Assembly (NCBI RefSeq): GCF_000005505.3
Contig: NC_016134.3
Span: 7,794,624 to 7,858,623, forward strand
Direction: 5' to 3'
DNA length: 64,000 bases
DNA from: Brachypodium distachyon
Taxonomy: Eukaryota > Streptophyta > Magnoliopsida > Poales > Poaceae
Part shown: one piece after another, positions 22,619 through 34,317 of the stretch
How the letters are laid out: the number at the start of each line of letters is the position of its first letter
How positions within the stretch are numbered: the first letter of the stretch is position 1
Notes under the pieces: generated by a model
What the model saw: only the letters and a program-made list of their open reading frames with translations
What the model was told of the DNA's origin: nothing
Databases searched by the model: none
Position numbers and translations under genes: made by a program

Positions 22619-22914
22619 TTTTTTTTGATGAAACACAGTACAAACACGCACCTACACTCACCCTTTTGAAAGCACGCACGCACATCCTACCCATATGAAC
22701 ACCTCCGAGAGACTGGCCCGGCACATCATCTTGATATTGATGACACACGCCTTATAGTTGACGAGTACGTCACTCCGACTAAAAGTACAACGGCGGTGAA
22801 GTACAAAAATAAATTCAGGAAAATGCGAGCACCCATGCCAAGTCTGAAACTTGAACCTGGGTGGTCTGATTTCACCACAAGAAACTAACTACCTGAACTA
22901 CACTCAGTTCGCAT
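22619..22914 (-). mobile_element. tRNA-derived SINE with 9-bp target-site duplication
   Basis: The element is flanked by GTAATCTAT on both sides (22610-22618 and 22915-22923). Its + strand left end is a T run, the poly-A tail read in reverse. Read on the minus strand it starts TGCGAACTGAGTGTAGTTCA. It contains a box A-like TAGTTCAGGTAG (22889-22900) and a box B-like GGTTCAAGTTTC (22846-22857), the two parts of an internal RNA polymerase III promoter. Length is about 296 bp. SINEs have no coding capacity and are mobilised by LINE reverse transcriptase. The intact duplication implies a fairly recent, complete insertion. Confidence 0.82.
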
Positions 22915-23048
22915 GTAATCTATATTTTCATAAAATAGAATGAGGCATCTATATTTTCATAAAACATAATGATTATCTACTTTTTTTAGGGGAACATAAT
23001 GATTATCTACTATGATAAAGATATACTCCACGTACGTAAGATAGAGAA

Positions 23049-24605
23049 ATGATGAATAAGATTCCTTATGCCTCAGCCATAGGCTCTATTATGTATGCTA
23101 TGTTGTGTACAAGACCGGATGTGGCACATGCTATTAGTTTGACTAGCAGATACCAATCTGATCCAGGTTTGGAACACTGGATGGCGGTCAAGAATATCTT
23201 GAAGTACCTCAGAAGGACTAAGGATATGCTTCTCGTGTATGGCGGTGAAGAAGAGCTCGTCACGAAATGTTACGTCGATGCTGCTTCGACACCAATCCGG
23301 ATGACTCTAAGTCACAATCCGGGTACGTATTTCTCATGAATGGAGCAGCGGTGCGTTGGAGGAGCTCCAAGCAGTCCGTAGTGGCGGGATCTTCAACAGA
23401 GGCGGAATATATTGCTGCTTCAGAAGCAGCGCAGGAAGCAGTTTGGATCAAGAGTGGGATTTGTCCATCCAAATGACGGAGAGATATACTCTGGGCCCTC
23501 TCAGTGATATCACATCGACACCGCTTGCAAGCACGTGACTAGGTCACAAGGATGTCATATCACGGAACGAGTAAAGAGTACTTGTCGGTAACGAGATCGA
23601 ACTAGGTATAGTTGATACCGATGATCGGATCTCGGACAAGTAAAATATCACGACACAAAAGGAATTGGTTACGACGTTTATGGTTCACGTGAGATTCATC
23701 GTTGAATGAGTGGGAGTCATTAAGGATCTCCAGATCCCGCTGATGATTATTGATCGGAGATATGTCTCGATCATGTCCACATCATTCACGAACCGTAGGG
23801 TGACACACTTAAGGTTCATCGACGCTTTTGAGTGGATACGGAACACCAGAGAAAAGATTGGACAGCGCGGTGATTGTTTTCGAGGAGCACCGAAATTGTT
23901 TGGGGATATCGGAATAGTTCAAGGGGATAAGTGTTAATGTTTGTTGATTAAATGAATTGACAAATATTAAATAAAAGAATTAAAATGTTTTATTCATTTA
24001 TGGGAGAAAACCCCCTTCATTTTGAGTGGAGTTTTACACCCATTATGAGGACTTTTGAGTTTGAGTGGAATGTCCACTCACATGAAGAGGGGAGAGGTGG
24101 GGGCACCCCTTGGGCTGCTACCCTTCCACTCCTATATATATAGAGGGGTGGTGCTCCTCTCTCCCTTACACACTCATTTGCACCTCTTGGTCCCTTCCTC
24201 CCGCTGCTCCACCTCACGAGCCATGGCTTAGGCGAAGCCCTGCTCAAATAGTTTCTCCACCACCACCACGACGTAGTGCTGCTGGAGTTCCCGGTGGATC
24301 CACTACTTCCGCTGCCCTGCTGAGGGATCGGAGGTCGTCGTCGAGCCATACGTGTGACCTAGTGCGGAAGCGCTGCCCGTTTGCACCGCTCATCTTCGCG
24401 ATCTTGAGATCGGCAAGTGATCGTCTACATCATCCACGAGAACCGTTCTCGTTAACAAAGCTTTTGGTCTTTGAGGGTGAGTCCTTCTAAGACTACGGTT
24501 TACCCGTTGCTTTCATCTCCTAGATATGATCTTGGCCCGTTTGGGGTTTCAACCGTAGGAAATTTTTTGTTTTCTATGCAACGAACCCTTCACCAAGCCC
24601 AACAC
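23049..24605 (+). mobile_element. Ty1/copia retrotransposon remnant: RNase H end joined to 3' LTR
   Basis: 23049-23340 encodes the end of the copia reverse transcriptase/RNase H region (PYASAIGSIMYAMLCTRPDV, then SRYQSDPG). The frame then shifts near 23270 to a second frame with [20 protein letters not shown] and [20 protein letters not shown]. Coding similarity stops at about 23450 and runs directly into LTR-like DNA. That part has a TATA segment CTATATATATAGAGG (about 24133) and a typical end AAATTTTTTGTTTTCTATGC (about 24560-24580). Everything upstream (gag, protease, integrase, most of RT) is missing. Exact right edge uncertain. Confidence 0.8.
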
Positions 24606-27600
24606 AATCATCACTCCTCAAAGTGTCACCTACACCGATTTTCTGGCGACTTCAATGTCGGCGACTGTACCCTAGGAAACTAGGGTTTCTCTACTCCACC
24701 GGCGATTCAATCTCCGGTGTCGAGTTTTCCATTACTTTCTCTCCGAACTTGATTGGATCTCCTGCTAGGTTCTCAAGATGATTAAGGGGACGCCTTTGCG
24801 CATCTGCCCGGCCTTGGTTCTGTGCAGGTTTTCTAGGGTTCCGGTGAGACCGATCTGCTTTTTCAAAGATTTGCAATGAGTGTTCTCAGTTGGAATTGTC
24901 GCGGGATCGGCAATGATGCGACAGTCCGGGAGCTCCGCACCTTGGTGCGGCGTTTTGCTCCTTCGGTATTGTGTCTGCAGGAGACACAAGTGGCAAGTAC
25001 GAGGGCTCAAAATTTATCTTTTTACTCTAGGTTTTCAGAATTGTTTTGCAGTGAGTATGATGAGGGCATAGATCCTCAAGAGCTTATATCCAACATCAAG
25101 ATATGCGCGAGGGAGGCAGGCGCACCAAAAGTGAAGTGGAAGGATACAAGTTAGAAGAATGTCTTGTGTGCAAGGGGCAGACAACGACAAGGATGATATG
25201 CCCATGATGCACTACAAGTCGAGTACGAATATGAGGCGCACTAGGACAGTCTACGACGAGTCCGACACATCTAAGGAGCGCCCGGATCTGCGAGTCCATG
25301 TTTGAGTCTGAGTCGAATTCTAGTTCTAGTTTGAGTCCGAGTCGAATTCTAGTTTGAGTTTGAGTCGGAGTCTGTATTGAGTTTGGGCTACTCCTCATCT
25401 ATATAAACAAGGGGTACGCCTAGGTTTATGGGGAGACCACGTTTAGATTATTCAGAACCTTTCGTTGAACTGCTACAAGCATTCATCTGAAATTATATTC
25501 CTCTTTGCTTCCTTCAGGAATTTTACTTTCACCACTTTGTTGCGATCTGGTGTTTTTGCTACTGAAGATTCAAGTGCTATCTATTGTTCCACTGGGAATT
25601 GGTAGATTGCAGAACCGCTTCGTGGTCGGCGGCTACGTGCGCAAGCGTGTGGTGTTGCGAATATCAAATAGGGTTGGGAATTGTTGCATTGGCAGCAAGG
25701 GACCAGCCAGAGATTCGTCAGCGTCTCACGAGTTATCATCTCTCTACTACGAACTCAACGAGAAGGTCGGGCCACCCCTTATCAGAGTAGTAATGGCCGC
25801 AGCGGTGGTTTGGCTATGTACAGTAATAATGATTTATCTATGGATTTGATACACTATTCGTAGTATCACATTGACATGCCTGTTCGTTCAGATGGTGAAG
25901 ATCCATGGCAACTCACGTGCATTTATGGTGAAGCTAATGTTCGAGAAAGGCATAAAACATGGGAGCTCCTTCGTTTTTTACGGAGTGAGTCTGATCTCCC
26001 ATGGGTTTGTGTTGGGGATTTTAATGAAAGTTCTTCATCAGAATGAGCACTTTGGTGTCAGTGGTCGTGATCCGGCACAGATGAGAGGCTTTCAAGAGGT
26101 AGTGGATTTGTGTGGCCTATGTGACTTGGTTCAATGGCAATGCATGGACGTTTGAGAAGAAAGTGTGTGGTGTCTCCTTTACTAGGGTTCGGCTTGACCG
26201 TCCCCTAGCCGCAACGTCATGGTGGGCGAGGTTCCCGTTCGCTGCAGTCTTCCATCTTACAACTGCTAAATCCGATCACTGTCCACTCCTTCTCCGCGTG
26301 TCTGAACCTTCGTATGAGACGGAAAGGAGAGCAAGATGTTTTTGATATGAGAAGATGTGGGAGACTCATGAGAATTTCTCTTCTTTTGTGACCGATAAAT
26401 GGAAGCAGCATGGCCGATGTATGTCCATGAGAGATTTGCAAAGCAAACTTAATGCAGTTGGTGGAAATCCTTGCAGCCTGGAACGATGTGGTGTTCGGGA
26501 GTGTTAGAAAGAAGACCCGAGAGCTATCGTCCGAGCTTGACAGACTTCGCTCTCTACCAGATCGTGTTGGTCCTTCGGATGCGGAGCTCCAGATCATTAA
26601 TAAGCACACCGAGTGGAACCAACAGGAAGAAATAATGTGGAGGCAGCGGTCTCAGGTGCAGTGGCTTGCCGAAGGAGATAAAAATACTAAGTTTTTTCAT
26701 CAGAAGGCTAGTGGACATAGAAAGAAAAATCGAATCGAACGTCTTTGTTTGCTGGATGGAAGTATCATTGAGGATTATCAGGTGATGATGACACATACGG
26801 AAGATTTCTATCAGAACCTATATAGGTCCGAGGGCGTGTCGGGCATGGAGGAGGTGTTGGCCCGTGTTCCAAGAAAGGTCACGACTGCTATGTGCGAGTG
26901 TCTTGATCGTCCGTACCTAGCGGAGGAGGTGAAGAAGGCATTATTTCAAATATTCCTGACAAAGGCGCCAGGACCGGCTGGGTTCCCGGCGCATTTTTTC
27001 CAGCGGCAGTGGGATCTCTGTGCAAGGAGGTTACAACGGCCGTGTTGAGCGTTCTTAACGGCACCGAGGAGCCACATGATATGAACCAGACACTCATTGT
27101 GCTTATTCCAAAAGTGCCAGGTGCCTCTTCTCTTTCCCAATACCGTCCTATAAGCTTATGTAACGTTGTGCTTAAAATGGTGTTGAAGGTCCAAGCAAAT
27201 AGACTAAAGGAGATTCTTCCCGAGATCATCTCAAAGGAGCAGTCAGATTTTGTTCCAGGCCGTTTTGTCACAGATAATACTATAACGACTTATGAATGCC
27301 TTCACTTTATGAAGAAGCAAGCGAAGGCATCTCAATTTTTGTGCTCTCACATTGGACATGATGAGTGGTCGTTTCTGCAGGTGATCATGCTAAACCTTGG
27401 TTTCAGTTCTCAATGGGTCTCAGTTTCTTTTTCGGTGTTGTTTAATGGCGAGCACACAGGAGTGTTCCAACCCAACAGGGGAATTCGTCAGGGTGATCCT
27501 ATTTCACCATACTTGTTTTTGTTAGCAGTTGTAGATTTGTCTTACCTTTTAAGGAGCAGAGGGGATTCAGAAAATTTGTCGGGCATCGTCGTGGCGCCCA

Positions 27601-28975
27601 CAGCACCCCCGCCCAATCACCTTTTATTCGCAGATGACAATTTGCTATTTACAAAAGCTAGCATGGAGGGAGCAGCAGCTCTGACGGAGGTTATCAAGGT
27701 TTACTGCAATGCTTCGGGACAACGGGTTAATCGCCAAAAGAGGTCAATTCACTTTAGTAAGGAATGTCCTCATGATGTCAAACACGCTATCATGGAGGTA
27801 CTAAGTGCTCCAAATGAATCACTTAGTGCTAAATGTTTGGGTATGCCGACCGATGCGGGCAACTATAAGAACGGAGCTTTCAAGTACTTAAGTGATCGCG
27901 TCTAGGGTGAAGTCCAAGGATGGATGGACCAAACACTGTCGGCTAGGGGTAAGGAGGTACTCATAAAATCTGTAGCTCAAGCAGTTCCTACCTACTCAAT
28001 GGCATGTTTTAAGCTTCCTCGCGGGTTATGTCTGAAGATTAATGCTATGATTCGTGGCTTTTATTGGGGTAGTAAGCGAGGGAAGCGGAAAACCCACTGG
28101 GACGATGACCTTACCTAAATATATGGGCGGACTCGGCTTCTGCGACATTGAGATTTTTAACCTATCGCTACTATACTGGCGCATCAGGCATGGCGCCACT
28201 ATTTGCTTGATTGTACAATGGCCAGGGGTGTTGGGAATCTTGTGGATGAGCAGCTGGTTGAGCATGTATGTGCATCTTGATGCCCAAATGCTCAGGAGTG
28301 GATCTTCCACTTGATTGACACCACTTCTCATGCCGAGTTCACGGAGATTTTGCTGACTTTGTGGGCAATCTGGTTGGCAAGAAGGAAAGCTATTCATGAA
28401 GCTGTTTTCCAGAGCCCGGTGCTGATTCATGGATTCGTTGCCAAGCTGCTAGCTGAGCTGCAGCAGGAGCGTCCACCAACAAGTGCGAGGCCGTGGCCGT
28501 CTCCACCGACACGGCGCTGGATCCCGCCTTCAGCAGGGATGATGAAGATCAACATCTACGGCGGCATCTCAAAGAGCAAAATACGGGCGCTTCGGCGGCT
28601 GTGTGTCACGATGAAACGGGCACCTATGTGGGATCTCCGGCCAGAATCTTTGATCACCTGACTGATCTTCCAACAACACAGGAAGCTATGGCGTGCTGTG
28701 AGGCGCTAGCGTTAGTGAAGGATCTAAATCTCAAGAGAATATGCATTGCCTCAAATGCACAGGTGGTGATCAAAGTCTACTAGAAGGTAACCGGTGCGGT
28801 TACAGTGCTATCCTTCGAGGGATTGCAGCTCGTAGTAAAAAATTTCTTGATGCCATTTTTGTTTATGAGAATAGATCGTCTAATAGAGATGCTCATAATC
28901 CAGTGGTCTGTCATTTCAGCACGGACGGTACACTTGGGGTATGTTTGGATCTCAAGCAAAAAGTCCCCTAGCCTT
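24606..28975 (+). mobile_element. Degenerate plant L1-type LINE (ORF2 region)
   Basis: Recognisable ORF2 parts occur in order. The endonuclease start MSVLSWNCRGIGNDATVREL is at 24876, continuing after a nested insertion with SGGLAMYS and WVCVGDFNEVLHQNEHFG-like sequence (25790-26345, several frames). The reverse transcriptase spans 26452-27905, with LSQYRPISLCNVVLK, GIRQGDPISPYLFLL and the catalytic FADD (about 27630). A post-RT segment, RGKEVLIKSVAQAVPTYSM, is at 27924-28118, and RNase H-like remnants at 28311-28970. Multiple frameshifts, stops and an internal deletion make it inactive. The LINE precedes the solo LTR in age because it is interrupted by it. Confidence 0.9.
25058..25784 (+). 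mobile_element. Solo LTR inserted in the LINE endonuclease region
   Basis: 727 bp beginning TGATGAGGGCATAGATCC and ending CACCCCTTATCA, that is, TG...CA with a short TGAT/ATCA inverted end. It is bordered by a perfect 5-bp duplication GAGTA (25053-25057 and 25785-25789). It contains a TATATAAAC promoter-like segment near 25400. There is no primer-binding site, polypurine tract or coding DNA, so this is one LTR left by LTR-LTR recombination. It is related to the fragment at 13540-14122. Confidence 0.87.
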
Positions 28976-29001
28976 GCCTAGCAAGGTTCTGCTTTTGGAA
29001 C

Positions 29002-29901
29002 TGACGAAGTTTCACTTCGGCAATGCCCATGTTGAGGGGTTTTGTGTTTAGGGAGAGCGACGTGCGTGTGTGTTGGCGATCCGGCACGAGCCGAGGTTCG
29101 ACTTGCTCGAAGTTGATTCGCCCAGGGACGACTCGGCCTCTTCTGTTCGTGACGGATCTGGTAAAATCACAGGTATGGAGGATGACGCTGGGAGCGCAAC
29201 GATGGAGACTTCGGTTGATGCAGCTTGGATTCGCTTCGCGATGGACAAATTCCACACACCACGTCGGAGCTGCCGCTATGCCGTGGTAGATCGCGATGTT
29301 GTTGATGTAGATCGCTGAGTTGCCGATCCATGATAATGAGGCCGACAAAATCGTGATTCCAGCACACGTCGATTCCCACAGACGGCGCCAATGACGAAGT
29401 TCCACTTCGGCAATGCCCATGTTGAGGAGCTTTGTGTTTAGGGAGAGCGACATGCGTGCGTGTTGGCGATCCCATCGGCTAACAAAGACACAGGGGACAC
29501 GATTTACCCAGGTTCGGGGCCCTCGATGAGGTAATACCCCTACGTCCTGCTTGTCTGATCTGGTATTGATGGAGAGATTACAAGTGTGCCGCGGAGGCTA
29601 TGGTGCGCAGATGAGATCTCGCGAGTGTGTCTAGGCGGCTTCTACGAGGGACTGTGTCTCTCGGGGGAGAGGGAGTTGTCCTCCTTGGCTCTCCCTCCTG
29701 ATCCTTTATATATGCAGGAGGCCAGGTCTCGGGTAGAGTCCAAGTCGGTTACATCATGGAGATATACTATGTTTAAGTTTACTTATCTTGAGTCGCAAGA
29801 TTAGGCATCATGACTCCTGTAGTCGTAGTAGGCTCCCGAGTGGGCTTCATGCTGGGCCGTAGTGGGTATGTCAAAGATGAGGACCCGAGTGGTCATAACC
29901 A
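29002..29901 (-). mobile_element. Gypsy-type LTR element remnant A (leader plus 5' LTR, reverse strand)
   Basis: Read on the minus strand: a 5' LTR (29901-29392, about 510 bp, TG...CA) is followed one base later by TGGCGCCGTCTGTGGG (29390-29375), the classic primer-binding-site region of grass gypsy elements. Then come about 290 bp of leader and finally an 80-bp piece of the other LTR (29002-29083). gag-pol is entirely deleted. The long minus-strand frame across this region (28968-29453) is an accident of LTR/leader sequence, not a gene. Confidence 0.75.
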
Positions 29902-32900
29902 CGTCAGTAGTCCTCGAGTGTCTAGCCGAGATGTAGACTCGGGTAGAGACTCAAAGCCGAAATCTTTGTTCGTCATCATTGAACTGGTCATAGTCGACAA
30001 TCTTGAATAAAAAGAACCGTCAACTCGGAAGTGCGTCGAGTCGAGGTTTCGGCTTCAAATGAGAAGTCATCGACTCAAGAATTCGTCGAGTCCAGCTACA
30101 GTTTGTAACATCAAATGAAGGGGTGCCATTGACTCGGAAGTGCATCGAATTAATGCCCTGCTAATTTTAGCCAGTTGCAGCTGATAATGTTGAGTGTAAA
30201 GACCGTCAACTCGGGAGTGCATTGAGTCGAGGATTGTACTTCGAATGAGAAGTGATTGACTCGAGAGTTGCTCGAATCAAGTTACAGTAAGCAGCAATGC
30301 TCAAATGGATGCCATTAGTATTCGAGTTCCCGGGCTCGAACCTGACAGCTAGCATAGTTCGACTTAGCCTACTAGGGTCTTATAGAGTTGAACTCCAGTA
30401 CAAAGTATGGGTACCCGACGTGTCCGTCGGGATTTTGTCATGCCATGGGCACGTGTTCAACATGACTGATGCAGTTGATAATGTTGAATGTAAGGACCAT
30501 CGACTCAGGAGTGCATCGAGTCGAGGCTTGTACTTCGAATGAGAAGTGATCGGCTCGAGAGTCGCTCATGTCAGGTTACAGTTTGTAACAGCGAGCGATC
30601 GGGATGTCACTGACTCGGAAGTGCATCGAGTCAATGCCCTGCCGAGTATGGCTAGTTTATAGTCATAGGGATAGTTGCATAATGCGCCCGGAATACTCAA
30701 TGAGTTGAGTCCAGTTAATTGCTCTAGGGCAAAAACAACATTAGCTTACATCAGTATTCGAGTCCTCGAGCTCGAACCTGGCAACTGGCGAAATTCGACT
30801 TAGCCTGCTGGGGTCTTACCGAGTCGAACTCCAGTTTTCAAGTACTTGACTTGCTTGTCAAGAGTATGAGTTTATGCTTATGAGCATGAATTTGAACTGG
30901 AATGGCGCAACTGGTGCGACTCCAGGCCCAGTAGGAAGCCTACGAGTCTTATCTTCACATAATGAACGTGGATTAGGGAGCGACCCTTGAGTTGATGTTT
31001 TACTGGATGAGTGCAGTTGATGCATATCCAGGCCTAATAGCAGGTCTTATCTTCACGTAATGAACGTGGTTCAACTAGAATAATGCAGCTGGTGCGATTC
31101 CAGGCCCGATAGATGGTCTATGGGTCTTATCTTTATGCAATGAGCATGGATCAGCTAGAGTAACGCAGCTGGTGCGACTCTAAGCTCTGTGGAAAGATCC
31201 ACGAGACTTATCTTCATGCAATGGATGGATCAACTAGGGCGACGCAGCCGGTGCGGCTTTAGGCTCTATTGATGAAATCCATGAGGCTTACTGTCATGCA
31301 ATAAGCATACATAACTGAGGTGACGCAGCTGGTGCGACCCAGTTGTGTCGACTATACGAAATCGACTGTTTATGTCAAGATTGTTGACCTGGTTTTACTT
31401 GTCTAGGTAAAGATAACCAAAAGCTGACTGTGCGAAGTCTGTTAAAAGTGAAGAGCCGTTTGGTCAGCCGATGTGACTTGGTGCACAGTCTAGCCTGACA
31501 GCTAGATGCATTGTTGGCGTGCGTCAGTGGAGAAACGATCATATTTCGCGCAGAAAACAAGACACAATGATGATCTCATTGATCCCCGCGCCCATGAAGA
31601 AGGCGGTTATTTCCATCCTTGCCGCTTCGGGTATATTTCCGCAGAAGATGCGACCCAGAATTCGACTGTCGTCAGTCGACCTTCACGTCATGGACGTGGC
31701 TTCGGGTATATTTCTGCAGTAGATGCGACCCGAAAATATTCGATTGTCATCAGTCGACCTTCACGTCATGGACGTGGCTTCGGGTATATTTCCGCAGTAG
31801 ATGCGACTCGGAAATAATCAACTTTTTTGTAGTCGAGTATAGTTTTAGCGTGCTGTAGGCTGGTATGGCCGACCAAGGAGAGGACACGACTTGGGCTAGG
31901 CACAAGTTGGCGCAAATAATCGTGGTCAACTCTGTTGAGGACCTGAAGGACGGTGAAGCTGGCGGACCCGAAGTGTAGCGGGGTCGACGGACCCGAAAAG
32001 CGATGTAGCCGAAGTACCGGGTGCACGGCCATCGCTCCCGGTGGGAGTATCCCCCGAGTGTCTAGCCGAGTCGTAGACTCGGGTAGAGACTCAAAGTTGC
32101 GACCCATAGTGTAGTCGGTGTGACGACATGGTTGCGTCGGACGCAGGGTCGTACGGAGTCGACACGGTGCAGATGGCGTCGATGAGTCGTCGAGTCGGCG
32201 ATGAGTACTCCCGGTGGGAGTAGTCCCTGAGGTTATGTTTGACTGTTGCCAGTCGATCATAGGCTCAAATTTTCGTGGCGTTCGTGCCTGACTTGATGTA
32301 AGCTCCAGTCATTGCAAAACAATTTAAAGTATACAGTGCTGACAGAATATCTTATCAGCTTATTTGTAGCAGTGATTTTGTCATTTGACTGAACTCGACG
32401 TGCTATCTAGTATGCAGACCCTTTCGTTAGCCTGACGCCCGTCGTCTCTGTCCTATGCCAACCTGTCAGGTGGGCCGCAACTGGGTTGAGTTCATGGGTT
32501 CGACTTCGTAGGCTGAATCAGCTACTCATGCAGCATGTTTGTTAGCACGTGGAATTGAAGGTGTTTCGACTATTCGTAGTCGATGGAAACTGTGACCAGA
32601 ATGTGTCATGCTTGAAATAAACAAATAAATAACAATACTTATTTGCTGGGTGTAGTTGTAACAGTGTAGTTTTCCGCAGTGCAGCCCCCGAGCGTCGGGT
32701 GCGGCGAAAATCGTATCGCCAGCGGAGCGCAGCCCCGAGTGTTGGGTGCGACCGAAGCAGTTTGACCTGTGTGGCGCAGCCCCCGACACTTTGTGTGAGC
32801 CGGACGGAGTTGACGCCGCGTAGGGAGTCGACGTGACGACAAGTCGGCGAGACGCGTGGTCGCCGCTGGAGTCGTGCAGGCGGTTGATGTCTTTCGTGTA

Positions 32901-33130
32901 GACGATCTGGATGTTGTGCCTCACGCGGACTACTCGCGGCTAGGTTGATTTCCAGAGTTGCTTCGGTCCTTCGTTGTTTGCAGCCCGAGGTTGCTTGGAG
33001 TTTGCTGCTGATTTGCTTGTCGCGTAGCGGTAGGCAAAATACAGCAGATATACGTACAATTCTTGGACTGAATTGGATACGTACGTATACATGCTGGACT
33101 TGGATTTGTCCTAGCTGGACGTACATACGT
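29902..33130. repeat. Degenerate tandem repeat arrays, probably gypsy noncoding internal DNA
   Basis: Three nested repeat types are seen. (i) Units of roughly 300 bp built on CAACTCGG(A/G)AGTGC(A/G)T(C/T)GAGTC and TTCGAATGAGAAGT occur at about 30010, 30190 and 30490. (ii) About five units of roughly 95 bp with GCAGCTGGTGCGACT, CTTATCTTCA and ATGAACGTGG lie between 30905 and 31340. (iii) Nearly three units of about 75 bp with GCTTCGGGTATATTTC and CAGTCGACCTTCACGTCATG lie at 31618-31815. A piece at 32050-32100 (CCGAGTGTCTAGCCGAGTCG) repeats DNA at 29915. Similar GTCGA-rich repetitive DNA is common between pol and the 3' LTR of large grass gypsy elements. No coding frame is credible. Confidence 0.6.
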
Positions 33131-33387
33131 GCACGTTGACCTTGCCTCATGTGATTAATCGATCGGAGCCTTGATCGTGCATCGCGCTGGCTGCTGCTAT
33201 TTCCTTTTCACGTGGGGAGGAAGCAAATCTGTGCATGGCTTTGGCATTTGATCCGGCCTGAGGCTCCACTGCTTTGTTTGGCGGTACATGGCCTCGCGGC
33301 TGCTGCCCTGCGTGGCAGGAGCTGACCGGCCCCCCCGCATGTGTTACCGTGTAGATGCAGTCGCAGAGGAACCGGACGAAGGAGTTG

Positions 33388-34300
33388 CTAGAAAGGGTCG
33401 CTTGCGAAACCAAATGCCAAAACTGGTCTGTCGGAATTGCCGAAAGGTGACACGTAGTCTTTTTCGTCATCTAAATGTGGCCGAAAGGTGACACGTAGTT
33501 TTTTTCGCCATCTAAATGTGACCGAAAGGTGACACGTAGTCTTTTTCGCCATCTAAATGTCTGACCCAAGCTTCGTGACAATACTAAAGACGGAAAGCCC
33601 CTAGGTCCAATGACATGGACGGAAGGGCTATGCATGGCGCTTTAGGACGGGATGGTTCCGTTTTCATGGAGAGACAAGGCACCTTCCGTCGATGGAAGGC
33701 GGAAAGAGACTGCGCGCTGATTAATCTTAATCACAGTGCAAATATGCGATGACATCACCGGCTACTGTGTGCACGCGGAATAAAGCCAGTAATCCACCAC
33801 ATGTTGGAATCACGTGCAGTGCAAATGCAAAGCATCGATCTGCACACCTAATTTCTCGTGTCACCGTCGATCAATGGTGTTGTGTAGCTATGGCAGTATA
33901 TATTATATGCATGTCCCCATGCCAGAAATGAGGTGTTAATTAATTAGCATCCATGTATTATTCCTTGTTCTGTACATTGATAAGTTGAGACGACATGCAT
34001 GCTGCTGCATGCATAACATCCATGCATGCATAATTAATATGCAGGATTCCTTTCCGCCTTCTGCATTGGCGGGTGCGTTGTCTTCCTATGTACCCACCGG
34101 GTGAGAAGAAAATGGGCCCATCCTGACGTAAAGCGGCCATGCATAGCCCTTCCGCCCATGACATTGGACCTAGGTGCTTTCCGCATTTTGCATTGTCATG
34201 AAGCTTGGGTCCGGCGTTTAGATGACGGAAAATGCTACGTGTCGCCTTTCGGGCATTTCGCCAGGCCAGTTTTGTCATTTCGTTTCGCAGGGGGTCATTT
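33388..34300. mobile_element. Foldback/TIR DNA element, non-autonomous (MULE-like)
   Basis: Two inverted arms, about 33388-33720 and 34041-34290, pair over about 250-300 bp. Shared text includes AAGCTTCGTGACAAT/ATTGTCATGAAGCTT, CTAGGTCCAATGACATGGAC against its inverse, and GGAAGGGCTATGCATGG. The left arm contains a 41-bp unit (CGAAAGGTGACACGTAGTCT...) three times from 33440, 33481 and 33522. The right arm has it once. The 300-bp core (33722-34040) is AT-rich and noncoding. No transposase and no certain target-site duplication are seen. Confidence 0.7.
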
Positions 34301-34317
34301 TTGACAATTTCATTGTC

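Noticed and set aside
28968..29453. 161-codon minus-strand frame, with a near-identical one at 34275-34868
   Set aside because: Both cover the gypsy LTR, primer-binding site and leader. Their similarity reflects the repeated element, not protein conservation.
30010..31820. Possible CRISPR-like array
   Set aside because: Repeat units are degenerate with no uniform short repeats and unique spacers; this is a plant nuclear retrotransposon context.
32542..33150. 202-codon minus-strand frame
   Set aside because: Lies in GTCGA-rich repetitive gypsy-like DNA, Arg/Thr-rich composition, no motif.
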